Positions 8,843-20,014 of a DNA stretch of 64,000 nt are shown in pieces. Position 1 is the first letter of the stretch, and each line of letters opens with the position of its first letter. A program made the position numbers and the translations under genes. A model generated the notes under the pieces. That model did not search any database. It saw only the letters and a program-made list of their open reading frames with translations, and was not told where the DNA came from. The stretch comes from Rhizobium sp. NFR03 (GTDB lineage: Bacteria; Pseudomonadota; Alphaproteobacteria; Rhizobiales; Rhizobiaceae), in NCBI RefSeq assembly GCF_900111275.1, contig NZ_FOGR01000001.1, positions 372,001 through 436,000 on the forward strand, read 5' to 3'.

Positions 8843-9613
8843 TCATCGCGGGGTTTCGAAGATATGCGCGAGGATGACCCGCATGAACGGTTGGTAATCG
8901 TGCGCATGCGGATCGGCGTCGAAGATCGCAACGGCACCGTCTATCTCTTCTTCCTCGGCGGTCTCCACATATCGATGGATACGCGAGAGGATGGCGGACG
9001 AGGTTTCCGCAAAACGGATCCTGCGAAACAGCGTGACGGCGCCCCTGATAGACAAGGCTTGATACGGTCCCGCGTCCGCCTCTGCGATATCGAGTCCTGT
9101 TTCCTCCAGCACCTCGCGGCGCATATTGCCCGGCACGTCGCAGACCCGACCGCGGGCATCCTCCTTGATATCAGAGGCGTCGATGGAGCCGGCTGCGCAA
9201 TAAACCTTCCCGGGATTGGCCGTCCGCTCGCCCATCCGCACCGCAATGACGGCCCCGTCAGAGGTTTCGATGACCGGGATGGCCGCAAGGTGGCACGCAA
9301 CAGGCGGGCGTAAGGTGTTCCGCCACCAGAGAAACGCCGCGTAGGGCGCAAGATAGCCTTCGCCCAGGATGGTCCCGGAATCGACGGACAGGCGGTGCTG
9401 CAACACCATCTGCCCGTTGAAGAGAGAGGGATTTGCGGCCTGTTCCCGCACCCAGTTCGCCTCGATTTCGGGCGTGTGCCGTGCGAGGATGGGATGCGGC
9501 CCCTCGAGAACGCGCAGATCGGTGCCGACGATCGGGAAGACGACTCCCTCCGCTGGCCAACCGGCCCCGAGGCCGGACGTGTCACGAGCGTGAATGTGCG
9601 ACGCCTCAGACAT
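8843..9613 (-). CDS. Nudix-like hydrolase
   Basis: 256 residues from the ATG at 9613; the frame stays open further upstream only because it runs over the preceding nuclease gene. The Nudix core is REVLEETGLDI (about residues 162-172), but the upstream Gly and Glu of the canonical box are not at standard spacing, so the box is degenerate in its first half. The N-terminal part (GVVFPIVGTDLRVLEGPHPI) resembles long Nudix proteins of unknown substrate. The start lies 8 bp inside the end of the nuclease gene, implying a two-gene operon with coupled translation. It may hydrolyse a nucleoside diphosphate derivative; substrate not predictable. Confidence 0.8.
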   Translation of the reverse strand: MSEASHIHARDTSGLGAGWPAEGVVFPIVGTDLRVLEGPHPILARHTPEIEANWVREQAANPSLFNGQMVLQHRLSVDSGTILGEGYLAPYAAFLWWRNTLRPPVACHLAAIPVIETSDGAVIAVRMGERTANPGKVYCAAGSIDASDIKEDARGRVCDVPGNMRREVLEETGLDIAEADAGPYQALSIRGAVTLFRRIRFAETSSAILSRIHRYVETAEEEEIDGAVAIFDADPHAHDYQPFMRVILAHIFETPR

Positions 9614-10709
9614 CGAGCGCCACCACAACGGGGCAATGGTCCGATGCCTTCGGCCTGTCCCACCCTGTCCGCGGATAGCGCTCCACATCCTGCTCCGGGG
9701 GAAACACGGTGCGGTACGGCTGTCCGGCGCGGATGATCTCGGGAACCGCATCGGCATTGCGCGCCGCAAGGGCCGGCGACAGCCAGATATAATCGAGCTG
9801 GCAGAGATGGCGCTCCGCCGGGCCGCGGCTGTGGAACAGCGTCCAGCGGTCGAGCGCGGGCCGCCGTTGCACCACATTCTCGGCAAAACCGTCCGCTGCA
9901 AAAACGTCGAGCGCTGCGGACGTATCCGGCATCGGAACAAAGCCGTAGCCGTTGCGGCGGTCACCGGTCACGTCGATGCGCTCCCGGTAGTCGTTCATAT
10001 CGCCGCAGATGACAAAGCTCGCCGCCTTCAACTGCCCCGGAAAGCGCTTCTCGATGATACTGCGGACCGCCAGCGCCTCCGCGCGCCGGACCGGCATGGT
10101 GGAGAGCCTGCCGTCAACTCCGTCCCGACTTGGGCCCATCGACTTGAAATGGACGACGAAAAGCGTCAGTGGCCGTCCGCCGATCGTCAATTCCAGTTGC
10201 AGGCAGTCACGGCGGAAGATGCGATCCTCCGGCACATTCGTGCGGGCTATGGCCGCATCGTGCAGGCCGAGGTCGGCATAGGTCAGCGCGGCGTGCGAGA
10301 TGGCACTGGTGCAGACGATGGCCTCGCCGTCCCGGGTCGTCTCCCGCATCATCACGGCGACATCGATGCCGCGTCCGTCATTCCCCTCGATCAGCACCTT
10401 CTTGCGGTAGCCGCTGCCCATCATCCGGTAGAGATAGCCATATTCGAAGGCCTCCAGCGCAGCCATGTCATCGGCCTCCTGCAGGCAGAGTATATCCGCA
10501 TCGCAATCGGCAATCGCCAGCGCCGACATCTGCCGCGTGTCGTCGGCATGCGTGATCGTGCGGGCCTCTTCGAGACGCTCATAGGCTGCCTCATTGCCGA
10601 TATCGAACAGGCGAAGCACGCGATCCTGCTTTGACGGGTTTCGGAAGCCGGAAAAATCGAACCGGCGCATGAGATTTTCGATGTTGAAGGTGGCAAGTCG
10701 AAGGGTCAT
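9606..10709 (-). CDS. Endonuclease/exonuclease/phosphatase family protein
   Basis: 367 residues from the ATG at 10709, which gives the family opening MTLRLATFNIENL; an ATG at 10739 would add ten residues. Metal and catalytic motifs are TFNIEN (Asn/Glu), ILCLQEADD, VVHFKSMG, GDMNDYRE and the terminal SDHCPVVV (Asp-His pair). Members include nucleases, sphingomyelinases and inositol phosphatases, and sequence alone cannot choose. No signal peptide is seen, so it is probably cytoplasmic. It overlaps the Nudix gene by 8 bp. Confidence 0.85.
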   Translation of the reverse strand: MTLRLATFNIENLMRRFDFSGFRNPSKQDRVLRLFDIGNEAAYERLEEARTITHADDTRQMSALAIADCDADILCLQEADDMAALEAFEYGYLYRMMGSGYRKKVLIEGNDGRGIDVAVMMRETTRDGEAIVCTSAISHAALTYADLGLHDAAIARTNVPEDRIFRRDCLQLELTIGGRPLTLFVVHFKSMGPSRDGVDGRLSTMPVRRAEALAVRSIIEKRFPGQLKAASFVICGDMNDYRERIDVTGDRRNGYGFVPMPDTSAALDVFAADGFAENVVQRRPALDRWTLFHSRGPAERHLCQLDYIWLSPALAARNADAVPEIIRAGQPYRTVFPPEQDVERYPRTGWDRPKASDHCPVVVALDV

Positions 10710-10883
10710 GAAAGCATCCGGTGTCTGACGCCAGACCATAGACGGGCCGGTGGAAGAGGCAAGTCCGGAAGCGGCGCGGCATGGTGCTCTTGCAAGCCAT
10801 GCATCATTTGCCGTCTATGCCGTTCCCGCGATCATAGCCGCGCCCTATCTGCGACGTTACCAGGGACAACAGGAGGAAACAGT

Positions 10884-11942
<1,059 letters not shown>

Positions 11943-11950
11943 GCGCGAGC

Positions 11951-11980
11951 CCGCGCGGCGGATCGATGTCCGCCGCGCGG
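11951..11980. terminator. Bidirectional hairpin between convergent genes
   Basis: Perfect 12-bp stem CCGCGCGGCGGA / TCCGCCGCGCGG with a 6-nt loop, lying between the aldo/keto reductase stop (11942, plus) and the SHOCT gene stop (11991, minus). The T-tail is weak on both sides. Confidence 0.6.
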
Positions 11981-11990
11981 ACAAGACAAA

Positions 11991-12938
11991 TCAGAGACGC
12001 TTGAGAAGATCAGCCTTCTTGGCAGCGAATTCCTCATCCGACAGAATGCCGGCCGTGCGAAGCGCTGCAAGCTTCTCGATCAAGGCGATGATCTGAAAGC
12101 CATCCGGTGCCGGCTGCGCGTTCGAAGGAGCTGGCTGCGGCCTATCCGATGACGGAATGCTGGCACCCTGTCGAAACTCCGCCGCATCGACGAGACGCTC
12201 CTCTAGCGAGGCGCTGGCAGGGGTGATGGCGGCGAGCGGTGCGGACTGAGCGGAAGACCAGCTTTCCGCCTGGTTGACGGCAGCGCCCGGCTCCTGTGCC
12301 GACCAGCGCTCGGAACCGTTCGGCGCATCGGTATATCCTGCACCGGCATGGTTCTTGTCGTGATCGCCGGTCGGCTCCGCACCCGGCAAGTCCCCGCCAT
12401 TGTTGAGGCGGCGAAGACCGGAGACGGAGAAGGAACCGCGCTGGCTGGTAAAGGTCTGCGAGCCGCCGACGCCTTGCTGCTGGCCGACGCCGGAAATCAG
12501 ATGGTCCTCGGTATCGTAAAGGGTGACGCCGTCTCCGTCCTTGATTGCAAGGCAGCGCTGTGACGGGAAGACAGCATAGGCGCTGTCGTTCTGCGCACCG
12601 GTGCTGGAAGGCACACCCAGCCATTGCGGCCACCAGGCATGCTGCCCGGTCGATGCGCCGGGTAGGTCGATGCGCCCCGACGACAGAGCTTCGGCCAAAC
12701 TATTGCAGAGATTGTCGACCGTGTTCTTCAGGCCGTGATTGAACATATCGCCGACCATGGTCATGCCGCCGCGCATCCACTGGCCGTTGCCGCCGAGTTC
12801 GGCGATATCGAACTGCGCCATCGTGCCGTGTCCGCGCTTCACCGCGACGAGCATAGCGGTCACGGCGCTTTCGCTCAGCTGGAAGCGTCCGGCAAGCTCG
12901 GAAATAAAGGCTTTTGTGGCATCGCTCTGGCCCTGCAT
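11991..12938 (-). CDS. SHOCT-domain protein
   Basis: 315 residues. The last 40 form a SHOCT (short C-terminal) domain: LIEKLAALRTAGILSDEEFAAKKADLLKRL. The N-terminal 100 residues are mostly helical (ELAGRFQLSESAVTAMLVAVKRG, GGMTMVGDMFNHGLKN), and the middle carries an immunoglobulin-like or membrane-targeting-like stretch followed by a Ser/Ala/Pro-rich linker. SHOCT domains are thought to mediate oligomerisation; no enzymatic motif is visible. It has no signal peptide and stands alone between two hairpins. Function unknown. Confidence 0.8.
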   Translation of the reverse strand: MQGQSDATKAFISELAGRFQLSESAVTAMLVAVKRGHGTMAQFDIAELGGNGQWMRGGMTMVGDMFNHGLKNTVDNLCNSLAEALSSGRIDLPGASTGQHAWWPQWLGVPSSTGAQNDSAYAVFPSQRCLAIKDGDGVTLYDTEDHLISGVGQQQGVGGSQTFTSQRGSFSVSGLRRLNNGGDLPGAEPTGDHDKNHAGAGYTDAPNGSERWSAQEPGAAVNQAESWSSAQSAPLAAITPASASLEERLVDAAEFRQGASIPSSDRPQPAPSNAQPAPDGFQIIALIEKLAALRTAGILSDEEFAAKKADLLKRL

Positions 12939-12974
12939 CGATCGTCCTCTCAGGTGACATCACGCGGAGAAAGC

Positions 12975-13006
12975 CGCGTACCACTCTCATGACAGAGTGG
13001 TACGCG
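12975..13006 (-). terminator. 13-bp perfect stem-loop after the aminotransferase gene
   Basis: CGCGTACCACTCT / AGAGTGGTACGCG with loop CATGAC, 28 bp past the aminotransferase stop and 37 bp before the SHOCT start. It is most likely the aminotransferase terminator, although the following tail (GCTTTCTCC) is only moderately T-rich. An operator role for the SHOCT gene cannot be excluded. Confidence 0.55.
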
Positions 13007-13033
13007 AATACATAGAGCGATGGGTGCAGACGA

Positions 13034-14263
13034 TCAGGCGACCTTGTCCAGTATTTCGCTGCGGATGAGCTTGGCGAGGCGCGAGATGCCCTCCTCGATC
13101 ATGGTCTCGTTGGCGCAGGAGAAACTGACGCGCAGCGTGTTCGCGCCCGAGCCATCGGCGAAGAAGGCCTTGCCGGGCACGAAAGCGACCTTGGCCGTGA
13201 CGAGCGATTTCGCCAGCAACGCGGCACCCTCCATGCCGACCGGCAGCGTCAGCCAGACGAACATGCCGCCCTCGGGACGCGTCCAGGACACACCGTCGGG
13301 CATATGCGTTTCCAGCGCTTTCAGCATCGCGTCGCGGCGCTGGCTGTAGACGGAACGGATCTTGTCGACCTGCGCGTCGAAGCCGCGCTCGGCCACATGG
13401 CAGATCGCCATCTGGTTGATGGTGGAGGAATGGAGGTCAGCCGCCTGTTTCATCAGCACGAGCTTGCGGATGACCGGCATGGCAGCAACGACGAAGCCGA
13501 CGCGCAGTCCCGGCGCCAGCGTCTTGGAGAACGAGCCGCTATAGATCGTGCGCGTCTCGTTGATGGCGCCCTTGCGGGCAATTTCCAGCGCAAGGATCGG
13601 CGGGATCGCATCGCCGTTGAAGCGCAGCGACTGGTAGGCGCCGTCCTCGATGATGGCGATGTCCATCTCGTCGGCCATATCGATCAGCGCTTCGCGCTGG
13701 GTGCGCGTCACGGTCTCGCCGGTGGGATTGGAGAAATCGGCAGAGAGATAGGCGAACTTGACGCGACCGCCTGCCTTCGCCGCCGTTTCCTGATAGGCCG
13801 CTGGCGTGCGGTTGCCGCCCGGCGTCAGCTGGTCGTAGCTCGGCTCGTAGGCGTTGAAGGCCTGCAACGCACCGAGATAGGTCGGCCACGTCACCAGCGC
13901 CGTATCGTTGGGCGACAGGAACAGCTTGCCGAGATAATCGAGCGCCTGCTGCGATCCCGACGTGATGAGGATGTTTTCGGCCTCGCAGGGAATGCCGATC
14001 TTCGCCATCTCGCCAACCAGCCATTCGCGCAGCGGCAGATAGCCTTCGCTGACCGAATACTGGAGCGCGGCGCCAACGGACGGGCCGGAAAAGATGTCGG
14101 CATAGGCCGCCTTGAATTCCGCATCCGGAAACAGCGCCGGGTCCGGAATACCGCCGGCAAACGAGATGATGTCAGGGCGATCGAGCAGCTTCAGAAGTTC
14201 GCGGATTTCCGACGCGCGCATACGGCTCGAGCGCGTTGCGAAAATGGATTCCCAGTCCAGCAT
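13034..14263 (-). CDS. PLP-dependent aminotransferase, class I/II
   Basis: 409 residues from the ATG at 14263, which has GAGGA just upstream; the longer frame to 14302 lacks one. The pyridoxal-phosphate Lys is in YSGSFSKTLAPGLRVGF. Other fold I landmarks are FAGGIPDPALFP, ITSGSQQALDYLGKLFL and SADFSNPTGETVTRTQREAL. This subgroup includes 2-aminoadipate transaminase (LysN) and valine-pyruvate-type enzymes, as well as the catalytic half of MocR regulators; there is no DNA-binding extension here. Substrate probably an aliphatic or aromatic amino acid. It is monocistronic. Confidence 0.9.
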   Translation of the reverse strand: MLDWESIFATRSSRMRASEIRELLKLLDRPDIISFAGGIPDPALFPDAEFKAAYADIFSGPSVGAALQYSVSEGYLPLREWLVGEMAKIGIPCEAENILITSGSQQALDYLGKLFLSPNDTALVTWPTYLGALQAFNAYEPSYDQLTPGGNRTPAAYQETAAKAGGRVKFAYLSADFSNPTGETVTRTQREALIDMADEMDIAIIEDGAYQSLRFNGDAIPPILALEIARKGAINETRTIYSGSFSKTLAPGLRVGFVVAAMPVIRKLVLMKQAADLHSSTINQMAICHVAERGFDAQVDKIRSVYSQRRDAMLKALETHMPDGVSWTRPEGGMFVWLTLPVGMEGAALLAKSLVTAKVAFVPGKAFFADGSGANTLRVSFSCANETMIEEGISRLAKLIRSEILDKVA

Positions 14264-14429
14264 GGATATTTCCTCGATAATGCTTTTGCCGAACCACATC
14301 ACGGCAGGCAGAATAAGTCAACAATGCTGACCTAAATCAGCGGAAAAAGTCCTCCCTGCCGAGCGGCAAGAGAGGTGGCAGTGGGTGTTCTCAGTGGATG
14401 GTGCTGGAGGGTCGAACCCGGACATGGAG

Positions 14430-14451
14430 CGCCGGGCACGAATGCCCGGCG
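14430..14451 (-). terminator. GNRA-type hairpin after the small ORF
   Basis: Perfect 9-bp stem CGCCGGGCA / TGCCCGGCG closed by CGAA (TTCG on the minus strand), 66 bp past the stop of the 32-codon ORF. There is no T-run, so it may be a stability element or a weak terminator. Confidence 0.45.
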
Positions 14452-14516
14452 AAGTCTCTCTGAAAGGGTCCGGTCCTCTGCCGGTCTCTTCCAGGCATCA
14501 GCGTCGCTGACACGTC

Positions 14517-14615
14517 TCAGGCTTTGCCGGATGTCGCGCTGCAAGCGATCAGGGCGCCGATGGCGCAGAGAATCGCAAAGTCGAACCAGGCAAAATACTC
14601 CATTATGGTCGTCAT
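14517..14615 (-). CDS. Small hydrophobic peptide, 32 residues
   Basis: Reading the minus strand from an ATG at 14615 gives MTTIMEYFAWFDFAIL, then CAIGALIACSATSGKA and a TGA. A textbook Shine-Dalgarno AGGAGG stands 8 nt before the ATG, within GAGGAGGATAGTGTG. Residues 6-26 are almost all hydrophobic and would span a membrane once, with the N-terminus probably cytoplasmic and two Cys in the helix. A possible second start is Met5. It sits alone in the space between ilvC and the aminotransferase gene, followed by a hairpin. I do not recognise the family. Small single-helix proteins often attach to a larger membrane complex, but no partner is evident. Confidence 0.65.
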   Translation of the reverse strand: MTTIMEYFAWFDFAILCAIGALIACSATSGKA

Positions 14616-14757
14616 CACACTATCCTCCTCGATGTGGAACGAGACAGGGACAGTGTGCGCCCAACCGCGCAATCATGCAACCTTCAATGTTATTTTTCGC
14701 GCAGCACAATCTTTATTGCACTGCAAAAACAACGGGTGTCATCATCATTGCCGTGAA

Positions 14758-14784
14758 CGAAAACGCCGGGCATGACAGCCCGGC
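14758..14784 (-). terminator. ilvC intrinsic terminator
   Basis: On the minus strand GCCGGGC-tgtcat-GCCCGGC is followed by GTTTTCG, 28 bp past the ilvC stop. This is a standard rho-independent form with a short T-run. Confidence 0.7.
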
Positions 14785-14811
14785 ATCCCCATTTCCTCAG
14801 AACACCGAAGC

Positions 14812-16513
<1,702 letters not shown>

Positions 16514-16533
16514 GGTGATAAACCTCCAGATGA

Positions 16534-16547
16534 GTACCGTACGGTAC
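16534..16547. promoter_or_regulatory. Perfect palindrome, likely TetR operator
   Basis: GTACCGTACGGTAC is a 14-bp exact palindrome 21 bp upstream of the TetR GTG. Operators of this shape, with an ACCGTACGGT core, are typical of TetR proteins. Function inferred from position. Confidence 0.65.
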
Positions 16548-16687
16548 GGTTCTTCTTATGCCGGATGCCTCGCTTTGGGTCAAGCCGCCGTATGAAAATT
16601 TCTTGAATGAGTGAAAGTGCAAGAATGCACCTCCCGCTGCACCGTCTGCTGGTCTACAAGTCCAACGGAGATACTCGGGAGGACACC

Positions 16688-17134
16688 ATGCTGAAGCTAA
16701 GCGCCGTCATCATCACGCTCGTTGCCGCGCTTTCGTCGGCACTTCCAACCTATGCTCAATCGAGGGATCAGGTCCGGGAAAGGATCGAGGCGCTTCACGG
16801 CAACTCGGAAGGGTTCGATGAGAGCTTCAAGCTTCTGACGGAGGCGATGCGGTATGGCGATCCCGTCACCGTGGCCAATCTCGGGGCCTATCCGCTGACC
16901 GTCAACGCCAATGGTGAGAGCTACGACATCCAGACGGAGGATGACATGGTGGAGAATTACGAGACGCTGGTGATGCAGGGCACCCAGAACGACGTAGCGG
17001 AACAGACCTATGGCGACCTGATCGTCAACAGCGACGGGGTCGGCTTCGCGAATGGTGCACTGTGGATGACGGCCATCTGCGATACGGAAGACTGCGGCGT
17101 TTCGCACTGGGCCATCACCAGCGTTAACAATTGA
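16688..17134 (+). CDS. Secreted protein of unknown function
   Basis: 148 residues from the ATG at 16688 (GGGAGG upstream); an upstream in-frame ATG at 16607 would bury the signal peptide. Residues 1-24 form a Sec signal peptide with cleavage likely after PTYA. The mature part has a helix-rich start (RERIEALHGNSEGFDESFKLLTEAM) and a beta-rich end (DLIVNSDGVGFANGALWMTAICDTEDCGVSHWAI), with two Cys that could form a disulfide in the periplasm. The overall pattern recalls NTF2/SnoaL-like small folds, but I see no decisive motif. It is a single gene, converging with the Lrp gene only 4 bp away. Confidence 0.75.
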   Translation: MLKLSAVIITLVAALSSALPTYAQSRDQVRERIEALHGNSEGFDESFKLLTEAMRYGDPVTVANLGAYPLTVNANGESYDIQTEDDMVENYETLVMQGTQNDVAEQTYGDLIVNSDGVGFANGALWMTAICDTEDCGVSHWAITSVNN

Positions 17135-17138
17135 GCGT

Positions 17139-17603
17139 TCACACCGCGTAATCGACCGGGAACGCGCCGCCGCTCTTTAGAACCTCCATCGAGATCGAGG
17201 CGGAAACGTCGAAGAGTTCTGTCTTGCGCACGATCTGCTTGTAGATCACGTCGTAGTGCTCGACGCGTGGCAGAACGATCTTCAGGATGTAATCGTAATT
17301 GCCGGTCAGGCGGTGCACCTCGACGATCTCGGGGATATCGCGAATGATGCGGCGAAACCCGTCGATCCACTCGTCGGAGTGCTGTGTCGTCTTGATCAGC
17401 GCAAACACCGTTGTTGGCACGCCGATGCGGTCGCGATCGAGCACCGCGATCCGGCGCGAGATATAACCCGCCTCCTCCAGCCGCTGGATGCGACGCGAGC
17501 AGGCCGAGAGCGACAGGCTGATCTTTTCAGCCAGCACCGTCACCGACTGGTCGGCGTCCTCTTGCAGCAATCCCAGCAGTTTCCGGTCGCGATCATCGAG
17601 CAT
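17139..17603 (-). CDS. Lrp/AsnC-family regulator
   Basis: 154 residues from the ATG at 17603, giving the family opening MLDDRDRKLLGLLQEDA; an extension to 17642 is possible but atypical. The helix-turn-helix (about 15-55) has LAEKISLSLSACSRRIQRLEEAGYI. The RAM domain (about 70-150) includes EIVEVHRLTGNYDYILKIVLP. It is divergent from an aspartate racemase-like gene 160 bp away, so that gene is a plausible target, perhaps with an amino acid as effector. Confidence 0.92.
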   Translation of the reverse strand: MLDDRDRKLLGLLQEDADQSVTVLAEKISLSLSACSRRIQRLEEAGYISRRIAVLDRDRIGVPTTVFALIKTTQHSDEWIDGFRRIIRDIPEIVEVHRLTGNYDYILKIVLPRVEHYDVIYKQIVRKTELFDVSASISMEVLKSGGAFPVDYAV

Positions 17604-17765
17604 TCCAGCGCCTTCATACGGTTCAACGCTGAAATATTGCATGGATATGGACGGAGACGCAATTCACTGGCGCGCATCGACCCTCAGAAAGCTGAATATG
17701 CAAGCATGTCCCGCGTGATCCGCCGCATCATGGTCGTTATCGCAGACAGCAGGGGAAACGACATC

Positions 17766-18488
17766 ATGCGCAAGATCGGTCTCATCGGTGGAATGAGCTT
17801 CGAAAGTTCGGCGGTCTACTACCGCATGGTCAACGAAGCGGTGCGTTCGCGGCTCGGTGGCCTGCATTCGGCCGAAGTCCTGCTGCATTCCGTGGATTTT
17901 CAGTCGATCGTGGATCTGCAGATGGCGGGCCGCTGGGCGGACGCGGCCAAGCGCCTCGCCGATGTTGCGCGTGGCCTCGAAGCCGCGGGCGCGGATTGCG
18001 TTCTCATCTGCACGAACACCATGCATCTCGTGGCGGAAGAGGTACAGGCTGCCATCGGCGTACCCCTCATCAACATTATCGACGAGACCGCGCAGGCAAT
18101 GACCGCCGCCGGCATTCGTCGTCCGCTGTTGCTCGCCACCCGCTACACCATGGAACACGGCTTCTATGCGGATCGCATGGCAGGCTTCGGAATAGAGGTC
18201 ATGGTGCCCGCAGCCGAAGATCGCACGCTCGTGCACGATGTCATCTTCAAGGAGCTTTGCGCCGGCCATGTCCACGACACTTCGCGTGGGGCGCTGCACG
18301 CCGTTATCGCGAAAGCAAAGGCTGATGGCGCCGATGCCGTGATCCTTGGCTGCACTGAAATCTGCCTCATCCTCGATCCGAATGCACTCACCCTTCCCGG
18401 CTTCGATTCGACCGCCATCCATGCGAAGGCCGCGGTTGCATTCGCACTGGATGGGGCAACGGAAGCGGCCAGCAAAAAGGCGGCCTGA
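17766..18488 (+). CDS. Aspartate/glutamate racemase family protein
   Basis: 240 residues from the ATG at 17766, preceded by AGGGGA. The opening MRKIGLIGGMSFESSAVYY is the classic motif, and the two catalytic Cys are in ICTNTMHLV (about residue 81) and ILGCTEICLIL (about residue 197). PLP-independent racemases of this group act on Asp or Glu; some members act on hydantoin or other amino acids. A long open frame continues upstream but only because it crosses the Lrp gene antisense. The gene is divergent from lrp and converges with the HxlR gene. Confidence 0.9.
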   Translation: MRKIGLIGGMSFESSAVYYRMVNEAVRSRLGGLHSAEVLLHSVDFQSIVDLQMAGRWADAAKRLADVARGLEAAGADCVLICTNTMHLVAEEVQAAIGVPLINIIDETAQAMTAAGIRRPLLLATRYTMEHGFYADRMAGFGIEVMVPAAEDRTLVHDVIFKELCAGHVHDTSRGALHAVIAKAKADGADAVILGCTEICLILDPNALTLPGFDSTAIHAKAAVAFALDGATEAASKKAA

Positions 18489-18499
18489 AGCGATACACG

Positions 18500-18904
18500 C
18501 TACATTGTAGCGTCGAACTCGCTGCGGGCCTCGCGAATGGCACCATGGTGCCGTGTCGACCAGTCCACGAGCGGCAGAAGCACGGTGAGGAACGAGCGGC
18601 CGAGATCCGTCAGGGCATAATCCACGCTCGGCGGATTGGTCGGATAGACCGTGCGCGAAATATATCCGTCGCGCTGGAGATCGCGCAGCGTCTGCGTCAG
18701 CATGCGTTGCGAGATATCCGGAATGGTGCGCTTGAGCGCGGAGAACCGCATCGGCCCCTCGCTCAAGGCGTGGATCATCAACGTCGTCCACTTGCCGGCG
18801 ATGTTCCCGAGCACATCCCGCATGGGGCAATTGCTGGACGTGAAAACGATGCCGCCGATCATGATGGCGTTTTCACCTTGGGTCTTGCGGACATTCGTGT
18901 TCAC
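18500..18904 (-). CDS. HxlR-family regulator (YtfH/QorR-like)
   Basis: 134 residues from a GTG start with AAGGGA upstream. The winged helix has [59 protein letters not shown] conserved N-terminal Cys ([10 protein letters not shown], about residue 26) is the residue that YodB/HypR-type members use to sense quinones or disulfide stress. It is divergent from the NmrA/QorB-like gene, the same arrangement as E. coli ytfH-ytfG. It probably represses that gene until electrophiles modify the Cys. Confidence 0.92.
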   Translation of the reverse strand: MNTNVRKTQGENAIMIGGIVFTSSNCPMRDVLGNIAGKWTTLMIHALSEGPMRFSALKRTIPDISQRMLTQTLRDLQRDGYISRTVYPTNPPSVDYALTDLGRSFLTVLLPLVDWSTRHHGAIREARSEFDATM

Positions 18905-18982
18905 CGGTCGGTTCCCTTTCTGTGCCTATAGGCGAAAAAACTGCCGCCTTTACAGAGACGGCTTAGTCATGAATGAAGAGAA

Positions 18983-18999
18983 GGTCTCTTTTCGAGACC
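18983..18999. promoter_or_regulatory. Inverted repeat in hxlR-quinone reductase spacer
   Basis: GGTCTC-ttttc-GAGACC, a 6-5-6 dyad lying 79 bp from the HxlR start and 59 bp before the reductase ATG. Candidate HxlR operator; unproven. Confidence 0.4.
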
Positions 19000-19057
19000 A
19001 TATCTTTCATCGGCACAGCCTGCAATGCGGCAGCCGTCATTCTTGAGAAGGAAGTCC

Positions 19058-19942
19058 ATGTCCACGATCCTCGTCACCGGCGCCTCCGGCCAGTTCGGCC
19101 GTCTCGTTCTCGATGCCCTCCTCGCTTCGGGCAAGGTTGCACCCGCCGATATCGTCGCTGCCAGCCGCGACACGGGCAAGCTCGCGGCCTATGCCGAGAG
19201 AGGCGTGACGCTGCGCGCAGCAGATTTCGACGATGCCGCCACGCTCGACGCTGCCTTTACAGGGATCGACAAGGCGCTGATCATCTCGACCGATGCGCTC
19301 GCCGTCCCCGGCCAGCGTCTGACCCAGCACCGCAACGCCGTCGCGGCGGCCAAACGGGCCGGCGTCGGTCGCCTGTTCTATACGTCCCTGCCCAACGCCG
19401 AGACGTCGGCCGTAACCTTTGCACCCGATCACCTCGGCACCGAAGAGGCCATCAAGGCATCGGGGCTCGCCTACACGATCCTTCGCAACAGCTGGTACAT
19501 GGAGAACCTGTTCCTGTCGTTGCCAAGCGCCCTTCAGTCCGGCACGTGGTACACCTCGGCAGGCGATGGCCGTACATCCTACGTCGCCCGGGCCGATCTT
19601 GCCGCCGCGACCGCGGCAGCGCTTCTGGGCGACGAAACCGGCAATATCACACTCACCCTCACCGGCCCGGTCAGCTATACCAATGCGGACGTCGCCGCGC
19701 TCGTCAGCGATGTCACGGGCAAGGCAATCGCGGTCGTCAACCTGACCGACGAACAGCTGGCCGAAGGGCTGGCCGGTGCAGGGCTCCCCGATTTCCTCAT
19801 CCCGACCCTCGTGTCCTTCGACGCAAATACACGCCTTGGCCATATCGAGATCGTCACGGACTCGGTGGAGACGCTGACGGGCCGGCCATCGACGCAGCTG
19901 AAGGCCTTCCTGGAAGCAAACAAGGCAGCGCTCGCCGGCTGA
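19058..19942 (+). CDS. NAD(P)H quinone oxidoreductase, NmrA/QorB-like SDR
   Basis: 294 residues from the ATG at 19058, with AGAAGGAAG upstream. The atypical short-chain fold begins with the NAD(P)-binding STILVTGASGQFGRLV. YTSLPNAET and YTILRNSWYMENL are shared with E. coli QorB (YtfG). It would reduce quinones with NAD(P)H and guard against quinone or aldehyde stress. Regulation by the divergent HxlR protein is expected from the conserved pairing. A bidirectional terminator follows. Confidence 0.9.
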   Translation: MSTILVTGASGQFGRLVLDALLASGKVAPADIVAASRDTGKLAAYAERGVTLRAADFDDAATLDAAFTGIDKALIISTDALAVPGQRLTQHRNAVAAAKRAGVGRLFYTSLPNAETSAVTFAPDHLGTEEAIKASGLAYTILRNSWYMENLFLSLPSALQSGTWYTSAGDGRTSYVARADLAAATAAALLGDETGNITLTLTGPVSYTNADVAALVSDVTGKAIAVVNLTDEQLAEGLAGAGLPDFLIPTLVSFDANTRLGHIEIVTDSVETLTGRPSTQLKAFLEANKAALAG

Positions 19943-19957
19943 CCGTTCGCGCAGTCA

Positions 19958-20002
19958 AGCGATAGAGCACATGCGCGCTACGACGCGCGGCGCTCTATCG
20001 CT
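19958..20002. terminator. Bidirectional terminator between reductase and pdxJ
   Basis: AGCGATAGAGC / GCTCTATCGCT, an 11-bp perfect stem enclosing a smaller GC-rich inner hairpin, between two convergent stops. No strong T-run. Confidence 0.5.
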
Positions 20003-20014
20003 CCGGCGGCTGCA

